Position numbers and translations under genes: made by a program. This document shows positions 52,035 through 64,000 of a DNA stretch of 64,000 nt, in pieces. The stretch covers positions 20,319,521 to 20,383,520 of the forward strand of contig OZ021732.1 in assembly GCA_963978545.1 (NCBI GenBank), in the 5' to 3' direction. The first letter of the stretch is position 1; every line of letters begins with the position of its first letter. Source of the DNA: Linyphia triangularis (taxonomy: Eukaryota > Arthropoda > Arachnida > Araneae > Linyphiidae). The notes beneath the pieces are model-generated. The model worked only from the letters and a program-made list of their open reading frames with translations, had not been told where the DNA came from and did not search any database.

Positions 52035-55000
52035 TAATGTTGGTTGAATGCATTAAGTAACATAAAAATTATGTTGAAAGATGCGGTCTATTATACAAAG
52101 GCATCACAATTAATCTCATAGTTGTAAATCTCATCAGTGAGAAATACTTTCTTAGTCTTTACTCTTGGATAATCGCAGTAACTCTCTGGATAAAAATCCA
52201 CTTAGGAAATTTAATTGGTATGAGCAATGTGTCAGAAAAAATCCGTTATGTAAAAAAATTAACTCTTATAGAGACAAAAAAAAAAATTCTAATTTTCTGT
52301 AACGTCAGCTTTTTATTCTTCACAGACAATTTCCTGCTGAGGATATTTTCCTCTTTTTTTCAGATTTTATTTTCCGCTTTATAACACGCTTCACAAGATC
52401 CTCACATTTCCGTAATATAAAATAGAAGACCCGCTTGTTCCTTTATTATGCATTTTTTTTTTCCAACTTTGTTTACTTTCGCGTATTTACACACCAACAA
52501 TGTATCTTATTAGTGCACTTTTTTGTGCTAGTTCATCACAAATTTCGCTCGGAATAACATGAATAAATTAAGGTAGAAATTTAAGTAAATGCCAAGGTTC
52601 TTGGTATGTACTTCCAGCACATATAGCTAATTCCTAGCCCCAGCTTTCTGTGGTTTTATTTTGCCCTACTATGAAAATGTACCAGAAAGCAATGCCTCTA
52701 CCAAATCATACTCTCTGTTTAACTTCCACTGCACTAGGGGCCGCGCATGGTGATTTACGATTCCAAAAAGTATGATACATTTCCTTTTTAAAATTAACTC
52801 AACTTACTTTTGGATAGTTATATATAGTAAAATGTTTAATATCAATTCGAAACTTTTTGGTAATTAATGATTTACTAGATTAGTTGACTATGGTTCGAAC
52901 TCGGTAGCTTTATTTTACCTACGATGATACTTAATCATGTAACAAATACCATTAGCTTTCTTTTAATGTCTTACTTATAATATCGAAAAATTTGATGAGC
53001 GTGTTAATTTACTGATATAGTTGCTATTTAGACGTTGAAGAAATTCGGTGCATCAAAAAGTTCAATATATGCTTTACAGTTTAACTTCTGAATAGGCGTG
53101 TAGCAAATTCACTATAAGAATTGCACCATTTTTCTTCAATCCTGCATAATAGATATATACACAATAGCTATTGAAATTCAGCTTTTCAAAATCACTATGC
53201 AAACGAATAGATTTAGAATACAGTACGTTGTTGCCTGGAAAATAATTTATTTTGATAATTGACCGTGCTTTAAAAGTATTATTATAACGAATATTAATAA
53301 CGGAAATTCTCAATGGGGAAAAGTGTTTTTAATAAAGATCCTAAACTGATATAAAAAAAAAAATTAGGTTAGTTGGTTGTGTTTTAGGTTTATAACATGC
53401 AAGGGCAACAGAAGAATCAAACTGCACCCAAATGGATTTTGGAATTCTGAAGTTTTTAGAATAATTAAAATATTATTTCACAGCTTTATAAAAAATATTC
53501 TACTTAATGATTCAGGGCTCAGAAAGTATTTTGAATTATGTTTTTGTGAAGAAACTATATTTCAGAAAAATACTATTTCCCTAGTCCCTCATTTATTTAA
53601 GAATTGTTTTCTTTTTTTTTAAACTGATGTGTATTTTTCTCAAATTCTATCAGTTTAATTTTTTCTCGCATGTATGTCATGTATTTTAAAGTAGACATGG
53701 AGTATTAAAGATGTATAAATTTGAAAGAAACAATTTAAAATACGAGTTTCTAGAAAAAAAAAATAACAATTAAAGCTATTGCTAGAGTCAAAATAAGTGA
53801 ATAACTAACAAATGATACAAATTTCCCTACAAAATATTTATTATATTCAGAGGAAAGCATATCTTAAAGAGTTTTTTTAACACGTGCCTGTACAGACGGC
53901 TCCAAGCTCTCTTAAATTTGTACATGCAAACACATAATACAAATAGAGTCGAATAAGATGAGTTATATATAAATGTAAAGGGTATATGAGCTGAAATACT
54001 ATGGCATATTACAGAATATCAAATATCACTGTATAACTATTTATAAATAAATATGTTACTTAAAAACTCGTCCTATTGGTGACCTTCTCAGTTAGATAGC
54101 ATGTTTTGCGAAAAATAGCATTAATGGAGGTAATATTTAGCGTGCATTGAAACACGTCTTAGAAATGAATGTAAAATTGGTGGTGTGAAATTAAGATTTT
54201 TTAAGTCGCTTATGAATTTTTAAAAATAATTTATAAATATGTTGCACTATATTGCCCAATTCTTGAAATAACATCTAAAAATATGTGCCCCTTTCGTGGT
54301 ACAAATTATCCAACAAACACTATCAAATGAAACTAATTTGCCAAACACAGGAAAATTCCTTTAAAAAAAAAGATAAATATTCCGAACACGTAAAATATAT
54401 ACTAGCATGGATTTATTTAAAGAAAAGCCATTCATAAACTAACACATTGAAGGCCATCGAACAATAACTAAAAGAATAAAGTACTGTATTTACTTTATTC
54501 TGCATTGCCCTTTAGGTATTCACCAATTCTTTTTCGTGTGTTTATGTTGTGTGTGTGTGTGTGTGTGTGCTTGGCATAATTCATTCAAGCTGTCAGTGTT
54601 TTGCATTCCATTTTCGTCTTTCGTAAATTACTTTTTTTTGTTGTTGCAGCAAATGTTTAAAGTATTAAAATATTCTTAAAGCGCGGCAACTTGTTTTAAA
54701 ACTCTGCTTTGTCTTTTTGAGTCAATATTTATAAAGAAAAGCAAATATGTTGCATTCAGTTTGTGGCGTTGCGTTGAATTAGATGATTTCACTACTATAG
54801 TTAGATAGCGTGACAAATTTATATTATCTGAGAAATTTTATTAAAAATGTTCTGTAGAAATTAACAATTATGTGACGTATCATGGCGTATTTTATAAATT
54901 CGAAACACAAAGAAATAAAATAAATTATTAAAGTGTATTTTTATTTATTTATGCGCGTGTAAATTTGTCAACTACTTTTTTTTTATTTGAATAATACAGC

Positions 55001-56985
55001 TTGCTGTGTGAGCCTCAAATGTAATTAAAATATATGTAAAGTATTAAACATGTATGAATGACGCTCATAATATAGGCTTATTATTAACTTATTCAAATTC
55101 AGACACAAATATTTGTATAAAATTATAGGCATCTAAACCACTAACTGTTTACTAATTTTAACGTACACAAATTATCAAGAAATCCTTTTTTTAAAACACA
55201 TTTACAAAAATTAAAAATACAAAAATCCCACAAACAAACCCTTCGTTATAAAATAGATCTTCATAAAACTTGATCGAGTGGAATTCCTCAATTTCCACAT
55301 TCGGATACATAGCTCCACTGCAAATTATGTTTTCCTTTCCAGCAACTATTGTGCACTCGCAAATAGTTAAATCCCAATTAACTTTAACGAAATTCTGTTT
55401 ATCTAATCCACTTCACCATCCTTCCAAATCCAATTTGTAGAAAGTGTCCCTCTCCGCCTTCTCCAGAATCACATACCGTAATGCAATGGAAATATCGATC
55501 ACCGTTTGACTCCATCCCACCACCTCCCAAACAAACCGAAACATTCCAATAACAAGCCTATACAATACAACAACTGTTCTCCCCATAATCAAACCCTCCC
55601 CCCCGCCCCCAATACCCAATTTCCTGATATATTTATTGTACGACTTCGACTATCCTTAGATTGTATTTATTGAGAAACACTGAATCCGATGGCATTCAAC
55701 GCTGAATGATAACAAGAGGCTAATTCAGTGTCCTTCCTCCCCCTCTATTCCTTCAGATCTGATCTTTCCTGGATTCTGTCAACGTTTACCCCGCTATAAA
55801 CTCGCCTTATCTTAGGAAGGTCCTTGTGCTGTAGTCATATTCGTCTTGCCGTTAGGGGATGCGGTACCTCCCCCCTCCCCTTCTTCGTTTTGTGTCTTCT
55901 TCGAAGGGGGAGGGGGGTGGAGGCTGTTGCTGAAGACAATGATTTAGTTGTTTCTGTGGGTTTGGGATTGAGAAGATTACGTTTGGCTAATGATCAGCTT
56001 CTGGTTTGGGTTTAAGGTCAGGGCAATAAACAAGTTTTGATGGATATGTTTTGCCACTGGGGTATCCCCCTGGCAATGTGCGAGACGGTGTATTTGGTGG
56101 CTTGAGATTGGAGGAATTGACTGTGTGGAGGTATTGAGGAATATCTTGGGAGAAAAATCGTCTGCTAGTTACGTTTCATAGGAACTCTCCCTTAACTTGA
56201 CTTTCGAGTTCAATTTCATTTCTAAACATAGTTACCATACAATTTTTTTTTACCGAATGCCTAATAAATACACAAAGTAGTTCATTCTTTTTAGAAATTG
56301 TTGATTCTTTTCGACTTACACTTAATCTTCGCATGAATAAAATTTAACTATGAAAAGTAATTTCACTTAATATTGATATACAAAGAAAATTAAACCATGA
56401 GTTTAAAGTTTTTAACTTTTCACGTTTCCTTTAAATCTCATGGGGGAATATATTCCAATTGTATAGCAAATTGGGATAATATATGTAATATTGAAGTTCT
56501 TTTTAAATGCTATCAGTACGTGGCGAGTCAGACAAAAAGTATTTTAAGTAGCAGTCATAAATATATATTCAGTTAAATTGGAAAAAGAGAAAAATGTTAC
56601 GTCTTTATCGGCTATCGAAATGTACCAGAAAGAGTTCGTAGTGTCGTTGTCTTATGCAATTTCGGGACAGAAAGCATTGTATGGAACCATAGGAATTGTG
56701 CCTAGATCAGTAAAAATTAAAATACCATAAGAGTGGGAACTAAATTGTATGTCGCAATGACGAACATTAATGAATAATATGCATGTAACTCACTTTTAGA
56801 AAAGCGCTGAAATAAACAAACGATACGAGGGAAAGTTATTGTATTAAAGTAAAAATAGATTACGCGTTTGAAAGTAAAATTTAATTAAAGGTGATACTAA
56901 AATATATTATTATTTCATATATATATATAATAATCATAAAGTCGACTGGGACTATATATTCCAATCACCTAGGATATTTTAGTAA
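52032..56985. other. AT-rich DNA without a recognisable gene
   Basis: Holds a (GT)n run at about 54547-54569. A GC-richer patch at 55440-56110 includes purine/pyrimidine runs such as GAAGGGGGAGGGGGG. Frames there (55413-55619 minus, 55824-56015 plus) show no known domain. Confidence 0.5.
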
Positions 56986-56989
56986 TTTC

Positions 56990-57320
56990 CATATATTTTT
57001 CAAAAACATGCATATAATACATTCATACATTTTATCTATTATAACTTATACATTTTATACATTATATTTATACATTTTATACATTTTAGTATTATATACA
57101 TTGATATATTACAATTAATACATTTTATGTTTATAAATAACGTATTTTATGCATAATAATTATGATCACGCCCAAACATATTTCATTCATTATAATTCAT
57201 AAATGTTAAACTTAATACTCCACATGTGTTTCATATTGTAATTCGTGCATGCTTTACACTATAATTCATACATGTTTTACATTGTAACTCATACATTTTA
57301 TTAGCTATGACTCATACACA
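56990..57320. repeat. Degenerate minisatellite, unit about 25-30 bp
   Basis: Repeats of a TATAATTCATACATTTTAYA type, with CATTTTATACATT and TTTACATTGTAACTCATAC variants, run across this segment. The plus-strand frame at 56891-57118 reads through it and is not a gene. Confidence 0.65.
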
Positions 57321-59926
57321 TATTTAAAGCAAGCCGTTCATCTCTGCTTAATAAAAGATTGATCATAAAATAAGCTCATCATTGTTACTTCGGTATATGA
57401 TTGAAACGTCTATACAACTTCCACTATCTTACAAATTTTCCATCAAGATCCAAAACCAAGTTAGATATTACTTCCAGTCTATTAACTATTTTCTGTAAAC
57501 CTCTGCGTCATAATGATCGATTGAGAATTACGACGTCCCACACTTAGTTATTTGGCCATGATTGAAATAGTCGAAGCAGGATTCCATGTCCCACGCAACT
57601 CTCCCCCAGGGATTGAAAAACGTAATAGTGTTTTGAACGCGGATTTTTTCTTTTTTTCTCTCCTTTTTTCTTGTTGACGAGTGCCGACGAAGGAATGAAA
57701 AAGAATTAAGTTTCATCCACTTTTTTTTATTCGAGGACTGAGACTGTGAAGACAGATTCCTTCATTCTTCTTTTAGGCATGTTGTTGGTTTTATACCGTT
57801 GCTAAGACTGTTTTTCCTCTGGGAATGGAATACAAGCTTGCGATATATAAATAAAGGAAATTAGCTGGAATATCTTTTCGGTGTTTATATTTGACGTTAA
57901 ATGTGTTATTGAGTGAGTGTTGAACGCGTCAATTTCGTTTACTTCAGGGTTTGTTTGGTGCGGAGGGATTGAAAAGTTTTTAGACTGGATATTCCTTTAG
58001 TTTGGATTAATTCTTTTTTCATATTTAATCAAATGTAAATATAATTTGTGATATTATTATTTGTGGTTTATTTGCTATTGACAATTTTAAACAAAAATAT
58101 TTCCCTACAGAAAATTCACTTGTAAGCACGTTACAAATTCAATAGATACTATGAAGTTGTTGTAACGGGGTGAGAGAGAGAGAGTGGGGGGGGGCATCTT
58201 TTCAGTTTTGTAAAATCATGACTTAAATTTTTTAAATCATACAAAGAAAATTAAATTTATATTATCATAAACTAAAAATGTTCTCTACAGCTCTACAAGT
58301 CATAATTGCAGTATTTAAACTGGAAATGAACTATCTGATATACAAGTTGACCAATAAATAATTGACGTCTTTTTTAAATTTTTAAATGCGAATAATTAAA
58401 ATACAATTTGAGATAGAAATGTACCGTTTGCATTATCAATAGAAAAATATGTTTTGAAAAATTTAGTGATTTGTGCCAATTAGTTTTTATCTCAAAAACG
58501 TGTTTTTATTATTTAAATGAAACATGGATCAGTCATTTTTGAAGACCCAGTATATGATGCACTAGAACAAATAGTTTTTTAGAATGCTAAACCTAAGATT
58601 CTTATTTTCTCAGATGTACATAAATAAACAATCAACATCCTAACAATCAACATTACACAATGAAAAATCAATTGTCTGATTTTATAAAAACGCCAGTTTA
58701 ATGTTTTCTAAAATAACTAGTTTGATTCCTTTCTTTTGCTAACATGAATATGGTTTTGTGAAACAATTTCAATGTTTTCCAAGCTATCAGCTCATGTTTT
58801 TCTCCTGCAGTTTGAAAGTTTCTTTAAGCAGATAGTTTTTATAGTTTATAATTAGTTCATGTTATTTCATTGTTCTCTACTTTTTAACAAGTTTCCTCTC
58901 CTTATATATTATTATTTGAAATTGAATTCAGACAAAAAACATTTGCTACTAACGTATTATGCCGTCGACTTTTTTCGCAACAAAATATTCGCCCATTGCT
59001 ACATTTCCTTTCTGTTGCCAAACTGGCAATATACATTTTTCGTTTATTGAGTGCTTGACCATGACATCCTTAACACTTGAAAGATATGTAAGGTCACGTG
59101 CATTCTTGCTTTAATTATACTTATTTCGTCGATCGTTGGTGAACTTTTTGTTGGAGGTCCGCTACACGAACTATTGGATAATCCAACTACATTATTCTTT
59201 GAATTTAAAATAGTATTTTATTTTTAATAAAGTTTAAAATACATTTTCAACAAAGCTCAATTACCGAAGAACAAAGTTTAATATACCAGACCACAATCCA
59301 TGATATATTTATGTAATCTCAATGAGAAAAAGTACAAAAAAAAATTTCTCAACTGTGGTACACAAAAAACAACGATGAAAATTTCGAACCGAACATTAAA
59401 ATGAACATTTAAAATACTTATAAAACCAGATCCTAAAATAATCATCGAGTCGAACTTTCTAAAAAATTTGACACTGCTCAAAATGCTACATTTTCGTGCC
59501 AATGTGTGCACATAGCCACATACTGCATAGATTGTAACAAGAAGTACAACGCAAATCAGTTATAACTATAATAAAAATTAATCAGTTTAAAGTGTATCTA
59601 GTTTGTGGATCTGTACACACTGTAACTCAAAAGGAAAAATGTAAACTTTTGTAAATATTACCGGTGGTGTGCGTTGTTTGAAAAAGTACAAAAACGTAAC
59701 CTTAAATCACTAACTCGAACAATCGTGCAATCCAACATCCAACAGTTTCGGTTAACAACCTTAAAAAGAATCTTTGTTCTTACTACACAACCCCTAATTG
59801 AGCAAGATTGAACCACTTTTTTGTCAACACTAGAAAAGATATCTCTATCATCAGACTTTCCCCACCTGTGTAACCTACCCCCTGGAGTTTCTTCTCAAGA
59901 TCTCTTGCCCAGACTGTTTGCCGTCT
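57321..59926. other. AT-rich DNA without a recognisable gene
   Basis: A (GA)n-G run lies at 58173-58193. No coding or mobile sequence is supported. Confidence 0.5.
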
Positions 59927-60304
59927 TCATAAGGTTCTCCTCAGCGGCAAAAGAGAGGTTTTCACCACGGGAAGCCGGCTCGTTTGTTGAAGACTGCTAA
60001 CGAACTGATGACATAACTGATGATAAAACCGCCCAAAAGATGTGGGCTGAACAGCGAATATACTCGCGTCACTACGGGAATGGTTATCTATAATGATTGG
60101 GTGTGAATGGGACAGGAGAAATGCACCAGAAATGTCAAGCTCGTTTTGCAAGGCTTCAGATGATTTTGCTGAGTCGATTATTTCGATGACGTAGTTACCA
60201 GTATTGCATTTAATATTGAAGTATAATACTATATACCACATATAGGGTCTTTCAGAAAGAACTCCTATCTTTAAAATTGGATAACCGTGAAAGATGGAAG
60301 ACAA
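59927..60304 (-). CDS. Unrecognised open frame of 125 codons
   Basis: The frame has mixed composition with Ser, His, Asp and Pro, unlike the chance frames around it, and sits just left of a cluster of repeats. I see no domain, signal peptide, membrane segment or catalytic motif. The first Met at 60304 is not supported by anything upstream, and the frame ends a few bases before the repeat beginning at 60311. It may be a host exon piece, a transposon fragment or chance. Confidence 0.25.
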   Translation of the reverse strand: MSSIFHGYPILKIGVLSERPYMWYIVLYFNIKCNTGNYVIEIIDSAKSSEALQNELDISGAFLLSHSHPIIIDNHSRSDASIFAVQPTSFGRFYHQLCHQFVSSLQQTSRLPVVKTSLLPLRRTL

Positions 60305-60355
60305 ATAGAACTAGGGGTGTGGAACATTGCACAACTTTCAATCACACTATAATAT

Positions 60356-61053
60356 TCTTCTTCTTTGTTTTGGGTTAGTCAAATATGTGGCACCTCTGCT
60401 TTAGGGCAGCATTTTGTATCATACTCCAAACCCAATGTTTCTTAGCTCCATTTATTCGGATCGCTCACTTTAGCAATAAAGTCTGACAAACCCTTGATGG
60501 AACTAAGGTGTAATTCTTTAGTGTTGGTTAAAATTGTTAGTCGAGTGAAGGCAAGAGCATCACATTCATATATAACATGATATACTGTTTCTTCATTTTT
60601 GTGACATTTCCTGCATATGGGATCTTGTTGAAAAAGTCCCATTGTATGGAGGTGTTTTCTGAAAACGTAGTGCCCTGTGATGAAGCCCACAATTGCTTGC
60701 ATCTTCAGTCTTGGGTGTCTAAGAATTTCAGAGGCAATCTTCGCAGATGATCTGATAATCATACTTTTAGCGTGTTTTTGTCCAGAAGAACTTCGCCACG
60801 TTTTATTCATCTCCTGTTTTTTCCATTTATGAAGAACATCTTTTGCAGTCTTCAAATTGATCCCACAGAAGGGCTCCGCACCTATTGGATTATAAGACCA
60901 TCCCTGTTTTGCAAGTTCAGCCTTTTCGTTACCTTCTATACCCTTGTGTCCTGGCACTCATATAAGAGTAACCTAATTTTCGATTGCCAGTTCTTCTAGA
61001 AGGTTTCTGCATTCCAATACAGCCTTTGAATTGATTTGAAATGAACTAAGGGC
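60356..61053 (-). mobile_element. 5'-truncated non-LTR retrotransposon, 3' end
   Basis: About 698 bp lie between two copies of CTATAATAT (60347-60355, 61054-61062), a plausible 9-bp target duplication. The right (5') end is truncated inside the RNase H domain; the left end is the 3' untranslated region ending in a GAAGAAGAAT tail. It splits copy 2 of the interspersed repeat, whose continuity confirms the insertion. Confidence 0.75.
60442..61053 (-). pseudogene. Non-LTR retrotransposon RNase H and C-terminal zinc-knuckle remnant
   Basis: The frame encodes the end of an ORF2 polyprotein of I/Jockey/R1-like type. Visible in order are the tail of RNase H (SSFQINSKAVLEC, then VPGHKGIEGNE with the conserved HKGIxGNE motif), a linker, then the C-terminal region IVGFITGHYVFRKHL and a CCHC knuckle (CRKCHKNEETVYHVIYEC). 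The 171-codon open part begins at the GTG at 60957; upstream in the same frame there is a TGA immediately before it where a Trp codon is expected, a TAG five codons earlier, and another near the 5' edge. Everything before RNase H is missing, so it is dead. Confidence 0.85.
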
Positions 61054-61739
61054 CTATAATATAGGTTAATGCATTAAAATTTGACATGGTGTTATTTACC
61101 TTTTTCATATTTTCACTCGTTTAAATAAAAATGGCCGTTTGGCGATATTTTTGACAATAATTTTTACATATGCAAAAAAAACTCTCCGCCAAAATGGAAG
61201 ATTGGTGATGTTATTTGAAAGACATGACATTATTCTTTTTTGTGTGTGAAACAAAACAAAAAATCAATCGTTGATGAGTGATGCTCAAGGGCAGAGAGTT
61301 TTGAGTTAGAGGCACTCTTTTTTCAACTTGTTATGCTTTTATCGCATTTTTACTGGAATTTCGGAGGTAGGGACGATTAGAACACCTTAAACGAGGCATT
61401 AGAGATTTTAATCAAAATTGGTATAGCCGTTTTTTAGCAATTACTGAACAACAGGCATTTTTCATTATTTCAACCTTATACGCCTGCGGGATTTTGACGA
61501 AAACCTCAATAGTAGGTCCAATGGCCACTACTTACCTGCACACTAAATTTGAACATCGTAGGTCAATTTGTTCGGAAGTTATGCTAATCACGTACACACG
61601 AAGATACATTGTCTTGACCTTTTTTTAAAATCAGAGTGTTCCATAATGGGAAGAAATACAAAAAATATTTTTTTTTTCTCCCTTTTTATTAAATGCTATG
61701 TTTTCATTATCCTATGTCTATCCATATCCATATGGGTAT

Positions 61740-63157
61740 CCTATGCCATATGGATATGGATATGGCATATGGATATGGCATAGGATAAACCAGGTGGTGT
61801 GTTAGATAGCCAGGTGTGGAATTTTCAATACAACCGGTTTGCAAAATGAGTGACAATTTTGAAAAGTGGCAACACATTGTTCTAAGCAATCTGAATTATC
61901 TTCAACAAATCTAAATATAGCGGAATTAGTTTATCATCGCTTACCTCATGAAAAATGGTCATATGACCCTTTTACTAGTAGGTAGTGTAAACCAAAAGGT
62001 TATTTTGGTAGGATGCAGTGATTCTGCAACACCCACATACGGATTTTCAGTACCTCAAATTCACCAGTTTTATTTATTGCCAAGTCCATCCAAAAATGGG
62101 CTTGATCGATAAACCATATCTAGCCATCATGAAATGCACTCCCATCAACAAGTTTTGCATAGCGGTGTTAAAAATAATCTTCCTGTCTAACATACCTCTG
62201 TTTCTTATTTATGTCGCTCGTTGTTTCGTAGTTATGTCATTTCAAAGTTTGAGAATCCTTTCTTAAAGACCTTGTATTTGAAAACTGAAATTGTACTTGA
62301 CTATGGGGAGTTAACGTTTACAATGAGAGAAATGCGAACATTTGAATCGTTTACTTTTACATTAATTTTTGCATCAGTAAAAAGTGTGATTAGAAAGACT
62401 CTACTTGCAAACTAATTGAATTAATTTCAAAAAGTTGTGTACAGTTTAAGAAAACTTCTAATTTGTGGATGAATGCTAACAAAATGATAGTACAACTGAA
62501 AACGAGTTACCGTTGAGATATCGGCTCAATTGAATAAGTAAGTGGTTGCTGTACAATAGGAAGTTTGTATGCTCTGATTGACTGCGGAAGTGAACAGTGG
62601 TGAAAGGCAAAATACATATTTTTATTTATTTATAGGGTCCATATTTCCCATCATTCTCGCATATTGGCTTCCTAAAATTTAGTTATCAAAAAAACTAAGC
62701 CTGGCTTAGGTCTTCCTTTGGTTCTTAGCCTTTTCTATTTTGCAAGAAGTTCAATTAATTACAATATATTGTTACGTAATTTTTCTGTACATAAGTGCAC
62801 CTAATGCACATATTTTCTTAAAGTTCTATTTTCTTAAATTTATTTGGTAACAGCTTTAAAAAAGTTGACAACACGCGAGTTAAACGAGAAATTTCGCAAT
62901 TATTTTGCGTGTTTTAATCGACAAATTGTTTGCTCAAGATTTTTCGGAAAAGTTCGTACGCTAGGATATACAAACCGGAAAAGGACTTCTGAGTGTATTG
63001 GATATTGATAGTGATTTAAAGAGAATCTCAGCACTTGTTTACTTTTGCGCCTGAAGTCGTGCCTACTGAAGCTTTTGTTAAAGCTTAAAAACAGGTTCAC
63101 TGTGGTTTTAACAGGTTTAGCGAGCTTCTAAACGAAGAATAAATAATCAGTTTTATT
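61740..63157. other. AT-rich DNA without a recognisable gene
   Basis: After the ATATGG palindromic tandem, nothing is recognised. Short frames at 62018-62415 look like chance. Confidence 0.5.
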
Positions 63158-63681
63158 TTGCAAAACTATGTAGTTATTTTTCCTCAGAAAACTCTTAAGA
63201 ATATCTCGTTACAATTCACGGAAAACACATTTTATGAAACTATACAAAACATAATAACTACATTTCGAACAACCATGCCCAGCATTTTAATTCAAGGTAT
63301 CAATTTCTGGAATCCAATAACATACCAATCATTTATTAAACCCCCACGGAAAAGTGGACCGCTTCCTTCAGCAAACAACACAAACCCAAATATTATCATT
63401 ACAGCCAATAAGACAGGAACGAAAGAAGAAATAGCCTTAATAACAGAAGAAACTAACCCTTTGAAGAATCTCACTCAATGCCATCCCACAGTATCGAAAA
63501 ACTGTGTCCACACGTCCCGCAAAATCGAAAACTGGCTTTTAAAAAAAGCCATATTGGACTACTAAAAGTAGCTGTCAAATCGCTATCTTCCTCTGGACTA
63601 AAATCGATAAAGTACCCATCTCCAGAAGAGAAAAGTAAACAGAATCTGTCTCTGGAGAGATTTATTTCTTGGTGTCGATAA
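63158..63681 (+). pseudogene. Possible broken coding fragment, family unknown
   Basis: Two overlapping plus frames (63158-63565, and 63478-63681 in the next frame) have balanced, Lys/Ser/Pro-rich composition unusual for this AT-rich region. The second frame also reads sensibly upstream from about 63280 if a few stops are tolerated. A frameshifted transposon ORF1-type protein is one possibility, but no zinc knuckle, RRM or other motif confirms it. Confidence 0.25.
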
Positions 63682-64000
63682 CCGATAGAAATTTTTGGTC
63701 TTATACTGCCATCTACACACTTTCAGTGTATGGAAATTTGGGATTTTGACAGATACGATGAGCTTCAAGAGGAATCAATGGATTTTTATATTTTGGGGTG
63801 GTACTTTTTTTAACGTCCTGGAATTTGGGGCGGTATATTTTTCATGCCCATATTTGGGGCTATTTCCATCGTGTCTTTTATGGACGTCAAGAGTGGTGGA
63901 CTTTTTACCTTGCATGAGTCTGAAATGTTGGGTTCTTGCAAGAGGGGGATTTCTTTCGTCTTCAGGGAATGATGGTACATAATGTGGCTTTTGAGGAAAT
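63682..64000. other. Unassigned end of window
   Basis: The open frame 63695-63982 is hydrophobic and unsupported, and is close to the window edge. I cannot assign anything here. Confidence 0.4.

Larger units (their letters stand above)
60311..61735 (+). repeat. Interspersed repeat, copy 2, interrupted by a LINE fragment
   Basis: It starts CTAGGGGTGTGGAACATTGC and continues after the insertion from about 61063, sharing ordered blocks with 18963-19550. The right end is blurred by a palindromic ATATGGATATGGC tandem at 61720-61790. Confidence 0.75.

Noticed and set aside
55440..56110. A further Ig exon in the GC-richer patch
   Set aside because: None of the frames has the Cys-Trp-Cys Ig pattern, and the composition comes from purine and pyrimidine runs.

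Overview
The window looks like an AT-rich (visually about 70% A+T) arthropod nuclear genome segment, most likely from a spider or another arachnid. Supporting signs are large introns, many (AT)n arrays, tRNA-derived SINEs, and a host gene that resembles the arthropod Sidestep family. Taxonomy is inference; I could run no search.

Host gene: three plus-strand exons (32183-32539, 33819-33929, 39011-39214) encode one complete V-set immunoglobulin domain and a second Ig domain split over two exons. All four exon ends I can see are phase 1, with consensus AG/GT sites. The order and sequence features fit a Sidestep-like axon-guidance receptor. The signal-peptide exon, later Ig domains and transmembrane exon are not visible, so most other plus-strand space from about 27.8 kb onward is probably intron of this gene or intergenic DNA.

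Mobile DNA, left to right: a ~125-bp satellite (431-1215); a tRNA-type SINE with a 14-bp target duplication (2519-2723); a 425-bp fold-back repeat (9299-9723); a 327-bp hAT-type MITE with eight TATCGATA palindromes (9766-10092); a minus-strand Ty3/gypsy LTR retrotransposon (11175-21813) whose 5' LTR was split by a 4.7-kb non-autonomous hAT-like element (17006-21727); a Harbinger-like MITE (24286-24532); an inverted repeat (26769-27063); a decayed fragment of an arthropod multicopy gene with a GCDG motif (about 27300-27790); a piggyBac-like MITE filled by an (AT)n array (37096-37680); a second, shorter piggyBac-like candidate (40400-40612) abutting a second copy of the SINE (40611-40813); and a 5'-truncated non-LTR retrotransposon end (60356-61053) inserted into a copy of a repeat also found inside the big hAT element.

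The Ty3/gypsy element is the richest object. Its 216-bp LTRs differ at one position once the hAT insertion is removed. It has a primer-binding site matching the 3' end of tRNA-Pro. Gag and Pol share one reading frame separated by a single UAG. A one-base frameshift lies between RT and RNase H. The nucleocapsid region is Arg/Asn/Gln-rich and has no CCHC knuckle. From 40.8 kb to 59.9 kb I see only simple repeats and unassigned AT-rich DNA.
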